A stretch of DNA of 64,000 nt from Bretschneidera sinensis (Eukaryota > Streptophyta > Magnoliopsida > Brassicales > Akaniaceae): NCBI GenBank assembly GCA_023935145.1, contig CM043700.1, positions 27,005,001 through 27,069,000 on the forward strand. The letters are read 5' to 3'. Made by a program: the position numbers and the translations under genes. Below the pieces are notes generated by a model. That model ran no database searches. It saw only the letters and a program-made list of their open reading frames with translations, and had not been told where the DNA came from. Below are positions 57,850 through 64,000 of the stretch, piece after piece (within the stretch, counting starts at the first letter, position 1; each line of letters begins with the position of its first letter).

Positions 57850-60800
57850 TTTCATTATATGCAAGAGACGCATGATTCTCAAGTCCAAAGATATACCATA
57901 ACTTAAACAAGTCAAAATAAAGTCATAGATATCCAACTTATATAGTGAGTTCATACAAAATATAAAGAAAATACAAATGTTCAATTCGCATTACTCTAAT
58001 GTCTTGCACACATTCCATGAAACAGTATAAAAAGTTGTGGACAGCCAAGTTCAACAATGCTAACGTATCATGGACCCATGTGTGAATTCCAACCATTATT
58101 AAATATTTAAACTGGGGATATATATATTATAACTTCTAAAGGGGAAGGGAGTTGTGGCTGATGAGTTAACAACCTGTTTGGTCATGTGTTGGCTACCCTT
58201 CGAAGCCTTTAGGACAAAAACTGATTTCACCTTCAAAATGCATACATAGATCAGTTTTATGTACTTTTGAGACAAAATTTTAGATCTAGCAGCCATCTCT
58301 ATGCTTAATTGCAAAGGCTAATCTATTACTTGAAAAAGAAACATTAAAGAGAAAAGGAAATTACAAAGAAAACTAATACTCCTAAATAAGTAGTGCTTGG
58401 AAATAGATTAAATAAAAATCGAAAGAGAATTTGATTTGTTCAATTCGTTAGTGGTTTTGATTACATGACTTTAGGCTTTTGTCCTTTTGAAATCCGTAGT
58501 AGAAAGAAAAGTGAAAAAAGCTTATTTTTAGTGGCCTTCTAGCCCTTTCCATTGGCTTCCTAAAGAAGAATAAGTGCTTATAGCTTGACCCGACTTTTAT
58601 CAAATGTGCATAAACGACGAATTGAAATTTGTTGGTAAATATCTAAAAGCATTACTCCCTCGAAAAAACAGAATTGCAACTTATTCCAAAAATGGATGTC
58701 CCAAAATTATTGTCCACTTTCTTAAGGAGTATATAAGATACCATACTTTCCAAAATTAACATTATAAGGGACACATGAAATAGAATATATTTAATGCTTG
58801 GTGGACCCATTTTCTTTACTCATCATCAACATTAAAGATATCTAAAGGGCATTTAAGAAAAAGAAAAACTTGTCTTAATATTTGTGCAGAATGGAAGGTG
58901 ACAATCTTATTGGGATGGAGAAAGTAATATAATTGACTTTTAGTGACAAGATGTGATTTTATCTTTATCCCTATTGCATGTCCTGAATTTTAATTTGAGG
59001 GCCACATATAAAAATATGTTATTTTATTGTTATTATCACTTAAAGAAGATAATATATACTAGAAAATTTCCCAAAAGTTTTGGGATGGCCATGCCCCTCC
59101 TGTCCCTTAAAAGCTCCGCCCTTGCTTACGCTCTTATTGCTGGTAAAATCCAACATACTGTTTCTCATAATAGTGCTATCTTATTTCCTGCTGAGCAGGG
59201 GCCACAATATGTTTGCACTAATTTCTGGACTTTTGTTTGCACCACCTGCGGTGGAATACAGTAAGTGTGAATAATCTTATTTACACCCAGTTTTCCTTTA
59301 AGCTATGCCCTTTTTCTTATATCCGAAATTTGAAGTGTGGCTTAAACATTGAAAATTATCTGCAGTCGGGAGTTCACTCACCGAGTGAAATCGATATCAA
59401 TGGCTAAATTTACTTCACAAGAAGTTAGTGCTTTACAAGGTGGTGGAAATCAGGTATACGTGCATACTTCTTTTCCGTGTAAAGAAGAAATTTTTTCCTC
59501 TGGTATCTCTGTAAAATACTTTTCATTTGTCACTGGTTTTGCTCACTTTATCATTTTGGGCTTATTTCTGCTTCATATTAACAGCGTGCAAAGGAAACTT
59601 ATTTTAAAGAATGGGATTCACAGCGTCAATCTTTCCCTGATAGCAGGTTACTATTTATAATATGTTTGTTTTGGTACCTATGTAATGAATATGATTCTGA
59701 CCAAAATGTCCTCTGCCAGTAATGTTGAGAGGCTCCGGGACTTCATTAAGCATGTTTATGTGGATGGAAGATACACTGGTGAGAGGAACTATGACAAGCC
59801 TCCAAGGGTGAAGATGGTAAGATGCCTCTCCAACCCCCACATTTAACTCTTTTGAGATATTAGCTAGGATATAAAGTGGTACATATTATATTACTGAAAA
59901 TGACCTTAACATGTTTAGTTCTGACTGCTATAGGATTGATTTTTACTTTTCCTGGCTTCATTGAATCTTCCGGTTATAATTTTTTTATTTTCAAATTGCA
60001 TGTTATGCAGGGGGACAAGGAAGAATTTTATGAGAACAGGAGCCAGGGTGGGCCTCGAAGCCCACCTTATGAAGATGCATATGAGCGTCGTTACAGTGAC
60101 AGGTCTAGTCCTGGGGGAAGAAGTCCTGGGTATGAGCCAGATAGTCGACAACATGGTGATTACAGGAGAAGTCCTCATCCTGAGATTGTCAATGATTGGC
60201 GTCGAGATGATAGATTTGGAAATGGAAGGAAATTTGAAGATCGTAGAGATGGAGAATCAAAGCTGGAAGACAGGTCACCTGAGCGACTAAAAGATCTGGA
60301 GTCGTCAAGTTCCCCTGTGATTCGACCTGTTAGAGAAATTTTGGGGGAGAATGTAGTGCCTCTTCGTATAAGTGAACCTCCAAAAGCCAATGGAGGCAGA
60401 ACTGCTTATGGCTCTGCTCAGACACAGGTAGGGCTTCTATTTAGTTAAACTGCAAATGTCTCACAGTTTGCAAATATGCCTGTGTACTTGAACTCTAATT
60501 TTTTTGCTTCTCCTTCTATTTCTCTGTAGAATTTTGCTCTGTGATTTACGTCCACTCATGGGTGTGCTATACAATTAGGAATGATCCTATTAAAACTCCT
60601 ATTAGACCATCGAGCTGTGCATTTCCTTTTCTTTGATTGTTGAACCTCTCAAGTCACTGAAATAAATTAAAGCCTGTATTTATCTATGTCATTCATTTCT
60701 CTAGTGTTATGATCTTTTAGGCTCTGGGGGAAAGTCTACAGTATCTAGTATCTACTCCTGGCCGTTCAATTACCTCTCCCAGTTTTGTAGTATTGTAACT

Positions 60801-63800
60801 TTTCAATGCAAATGAACTCGAGAGTGTCAAAGAAAGTGAAGGATGTTGAAGATGAAGAACCAGTATACATGTATTTGTTTACTTATCAAAAAACAAAGTA
60901 GACATGCATATGTTTTGTTTCTCCCTCAATCTCCCATTTTTTACTTCTCATTTTTTATTAATGTGTGAATTATTTTTTATTCATTATTGTTCTCTATCAA
61001 CACGGTGATTTTTCCTTTTAGGATCAGTTTTTGGTGTCAAATTTATATTAATATGTGATCTTTAATTGGAAAAAGTTGGTAGCAAACATTGTATGCACTC
61101 TATTCTGTGTACTTTAATGATTGATGTTCCAAGCCATTTCATCGAAGTTGTAGCAGGTCATGTTTCAGCCATTATGTCTGGATATGTATGATTCAATATA
61201 CACTAATATGCAATGAGAAATTGTGTTATGATCCCATACTACTTGCTTACAGTCTTCCAACACTTGAGAACAAGCTCTATCTTTTAAGAAGGATGTTGAG
61301 TCCGTTAATCACCTCTTATTATGGTGTTCTTAGACCATACAACTTTGGCAAATGACCTTTAGACTTTGAGGAATTTCTTGGGTAGGGGTCGAAACTATAG
61401 AAAAGGACATTGGGACTTGAAGAGGCATTTGCGGGCCTAAAGTATTGAAGAAAGTTATAACTTTGATTCCACTCTATTTTTTTGTTTAGTGTGGAATGAA
61501 GAAAATTGGAGGGCTTTTGATGGGGGAGATGTCACTTGCCTGGTAAAAGATAGGTGGCTTTATACTTTAAGTTTTTGGTTTAGTAGCCTTTTTTTTCTTC
61601 TGTAAACGATGAAGAGTTAGAGCTTTTATCGTGTAAGTAGCTTTGTACATGGGATGGCACCCCTTGGTGCCTTTACGGTTAACTTTTACTTATAAAAAAA
61701 AGAATGAGCTTTTCCTTATTAAAAGAAAGAACAAACTCTTTCTTATGAAGGTTGTATTATACTTTGCTGTTAAATTGACTTTGAGGATAAAAATAGTTTG
61801 GTTGCTTTGACTTTCATTTAGAGTTTGCTTTTATCTTTATTTATTGTTTTATCTTTCAATGCAATGTGGTAATTTTGAATACTTGCCTCTCTCTCTCATG
61901 CAATTTGAGTAATATTAGATATACACACTTTACCTTAATTGTTGCTGCTCAGCATTATCGATCTTGAAGTTGGCATATTCATTCTTTGGAAAATTATTTT
62001 TTCTTATAAGTTTTATGGGGGAAAAGGAAATGAATTTACTGTATCATTCCTTCTAATTGCAGAGAACTGCATCGTCCAGTAGCTTGGGTTCCACCAATGG
62101 GAATCCGCCTGAAGTCAAATTAGAGAGTACCGGTAGCTTGATTGATTTTGACGCCGATCCTGAACCTCCGGCTGCAGCAGTTACCCAATCACTACAAGCA
62201 ACTATGGTTCAGCCTGTTGTGCAGCCAACAAGTTCTGCCAATGACAACAATTGGGCGTCTTTTGATTTTGCCCCTGACACAAAAGTATCTCATGCTCCTT
62301 CAAATGTGAATACATTGGATTCTGTACTTTCTCAGTTGTCCGTTCCTTCATCAGTACTTGGTCATACATCGGGAGTTTCTGGTGTGGCTGGTGGTTCAAT
62401 AGCTGCATCCATGGGGAACATGACCATGTTACCCACTGGTGGTGATCCACCTGTTGCACCTGCAGGGCACGCTCCAATGTTACCATTTGGTGCTGGTGCT
62501 TCTGTAGCTCCACTAGTTAACAGCTTCCCAACTTTTCCCCCAGGTGGTGCTTTAGCATCTGCCCCTGGATTAACACCAATATCACCTGTCAGTGGTGGTA
62601 ATTCCTTCATCAAAGTTTCTGATCCAGGGCAATGGCCTAGTGTGCAGCATCAACAGCCTTCTTTATTCCCTGCTTCTGGTAGTCAGTCCACTACTCAGCA
62701 ACTTACACCACCTCTTGATGGACCTTCAAGCAATCAGGTGAGCCTTATGGTGCATTACTCTCAAACTTATCCAATGTTTTTGCTATATCACAGTTTTTGT
62801 TAACATCATTGCTTCATGGGTCTTTTTGGAAGCCATGGAATATGTCGTTTGCCTCAAATGTACAAGAGCCTTTGAGTACACCAGCTGCGCAAGATCCTCA
62901 AGCTGTCTCAAAACTTACCCAGGAGGTTACTTCTGGTGGTGCAAAGCTTACCCCTACGGAGGTTACGTCAAGTGGAAGAAGAGCACTGCCTGAGGTAATG
63001 GTTTTTTTCTTCACGGATAATTAATTATTTGACGTATTGTGCTTCATATATGCATTATATTTTAAATCTAGGATTGTCTGCAGGATTTATTTACCGTGGC
63101 CTACCCATCCTATCCTGCACCAGTTCCAGGGTGGCAAACTGGTCCACCCCGTGCAATGGGTTTCAGTATGCAATATAATACTGCTGTGGTACCATTACGA
63201 TCCTGGATGATTAAGTTTTTACTGTGTTCTTTTTTACACAATTGCAGTTCTTATTGCTTGTAAATTTCTCATGATTGTTTATCTGTTTATTGTTACAGCC
63301 ATTGCCAACCTTTCCACAGCCATCAAAGTCGTCAAACCCATTTGATCTCAGCAGTGGACCACCTCAACAAACCCAAACAGTATGTGATGTAGTTTATTTG
63401 AGTAGATCCACATACGAAAATGTTCATGTTTGTTTTGTACGTTTGCGAAGAATTCAAGTATTGTTGAAGCAATCCAGCAACAATAGAAAATTGATTTTCT
63501 TTTTTTTAGTTAAGAACTTTGTTGTTGTATGATAATTCATTACTAATTGGTTCATGTGATGTATATGTTCTTGAAGAAGTTATCCAATACTTATAGTCCT
63601 TGCCCCCTATTGGTTTTTCAACTTTAGTATCCGCATCTAAGCTGTACATCTTATCAAAATACTTCATCATATTACAGTTTCTGTTGTAAGATTTTGTGAT
63701 GTGTGTTGTCTGTGATGCAGTTTCCTTCGATGGCTCCCCTGCAAGGTGCTTTAACTAATGTGTCACCTCAGTCAGGCTTATTGCATACTTCCAGCCTTGG

Positions 63801-63895
63801 TGCTAACTTACCAGCATGGATGCCACCCCAATCATTACCTTATCCTTCTGGAATGCCTTTCCAAGCAACAACTTATGCATCAGCAATGCCACCAA
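57005..63895 (+). CDS. AGD14: Arf GTPase-activating protein, AGD14 type (3' end beyond window)
   Basis: Eleven coding exons are visible: 57005-57103, 59199-59260, 59366-59453, 59585-59646, 59720-59816, 60011-60427, 62063-62737, 62833-62994, 63084-63188, 63299-63379 and 63721-63895, all with GT-AG borders and matching phases, giving 674 residues so far. Residues 10-130 are the Arf-GAP domain with the zinc finger C27-x2-C30-x16-C47-x2-C50 and the arginine finger in IHRE (R55). KHVYVDGRYTGE closes the domain. Next come a charged segment (SPGGRSPGYEPDSRQHGDYR) and LIDFDADPEPP, then a long Ser/Pro/Gln-rich tail with NPFDLSSGPP, an NPF motif that binds EH-domain trafficking proteins. The protein should stimulate GTP hydrolysis by Arf GTPases at Golgi or endosomal membranes. 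The length and order fit AGD14/ZIGA4. All frames are open; it looks functional. Confidence 0.93.
57104..59198 (+). other. Long intron of the Arf-GAP gene with TA microsatellite
   Basis: 2,095 bp between gtatgg and gagcag. It contains about 23 TA units at 57800-57845, otherwise unremarkable AT-rich sequence. It separates the first coding exon, with C27 and C30, from the exon with C47 and C50 of the zinc finger. Confidence 0.85.
60428..62062 (+). other. Intron of the Arf-GAP gene
   Basis: 1,635 bp between gtaggg and attgcag. A stretch near 61260-61700 (ttagaccatacaac, ggatggcacccc ttggtgc) resembles a decayed LINE or retro-fragment end, but no protein domain could be read; nothing else seen. 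Confidence 0.6.
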
Positions 63896-64000
63896 GTAAA
63901 GCCATGCCTCCACCTCTTTTACTTTCCTTTCTTGGTTTATTTCCCTTCACCATTATTATCTGTGTTTTTCTCTTTCATGTTCTGATCTTTGCTTCAAAAA

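Noticed and set aside
57719..57984. Open frames with long Ile-Tyr alternation
   Set aside because: They are translations of the TA microsatellite in an intron, not proteins. The same holds for the frame at 36598-36789.
61260..61700. Possible LINE or retro-fragment in an Arf-GAP intron
   Set aside because: Only vague resemblance to decayed reverse transcriptase-end sequence; no readable domain, tail or target duplication.
62202..62613. Minus-strand frames of 83-103 codons over the Arf-GAP tail exon
   Set aside because: Opposite-strand shadows of the Ser/Pro/Gln-rich coding exon 62063-62737.
1..64000. tRNA, rRNA or organellar DNA insertions
   Set aside because: No cloverleaf-type or rRNA-like segment was recognised by eye; a tRNAscan or organelle alignment was not possible here.

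Overview
The window is AT-rich nuclear DNA of a flowering plant, most likely a eudicot. The evidence is intron-rich genes with GT-AG splicing, Copia and Gypsy LTR retrotransposons primed by initiator-Met tRNA (TGGTATCAGAGC-type binding sites), and recognisable plant families: an AGD14-type Arf-GAP, a WRKY3/4-like factor, a bark-storage-protein-like nucleosidase and a Btz/MLN51-like protein. The species cannot be named from sequence alone. All coordinates and gene models were read by eye, without alignment software.

Layout. 1-1974: no supported gene. 1975-7065: Copia element A (+), almost complete, with a perfect ATTCA target duplication. 7188-18289 (-): scattered exons of a Btz/MLN51-like gene, now broken. 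They are separated by Copia B (-, 9388-18032), which itself holds Copia C (-, 10512-15210), inserted exactly between two reverse transcriptase codons. 18511-25284: Copia D (-). It contains a non-autonomous Gypsy-like element E (+, 19660-22978), which contains solo LTR F (19850-21159). D's 5' LTR also carries solo LTR G (24593-25154).

The main structural event is a direct tandem duplication of about 11.13 kb: 20701-31828 is repeated as 31829-42968, with only about ten visible differences. Its ends lie inside solo LTR F and inside a Gypsy LTR, so it is younger than all these insertions. Each copy carries part of E, the gag/RT remains of D, an AT-rich block, and a segment of about 4.3 kb (26362-30647 and 37493-41787). 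That segment has hAT-like ends and holds gene fragments: unrecognised exons, a bark-storage-protein-like 5' end fused to a foreign tail, and a disabled WRKY3/4-like first exon. It is a candidate gene-capturing transposon or a mosaic of captured pieces.

42036-50572 is a decayed Gypsy element H (-) with LTRs of about 2.1 kb. 50732-51198 is a solo LTR with a perfect CAATG duplication. 51199-56250 is AT-rich with no gene seen. From about 56250 to the window end (+) lies the only clearly intact host gene, an AGD14-type Arf GTPase-activating protein with twelve exons visible (one leader exon and eleven coding), cut by the window edge. Apart from it, almost everything here is transposon sequence or gene debris.
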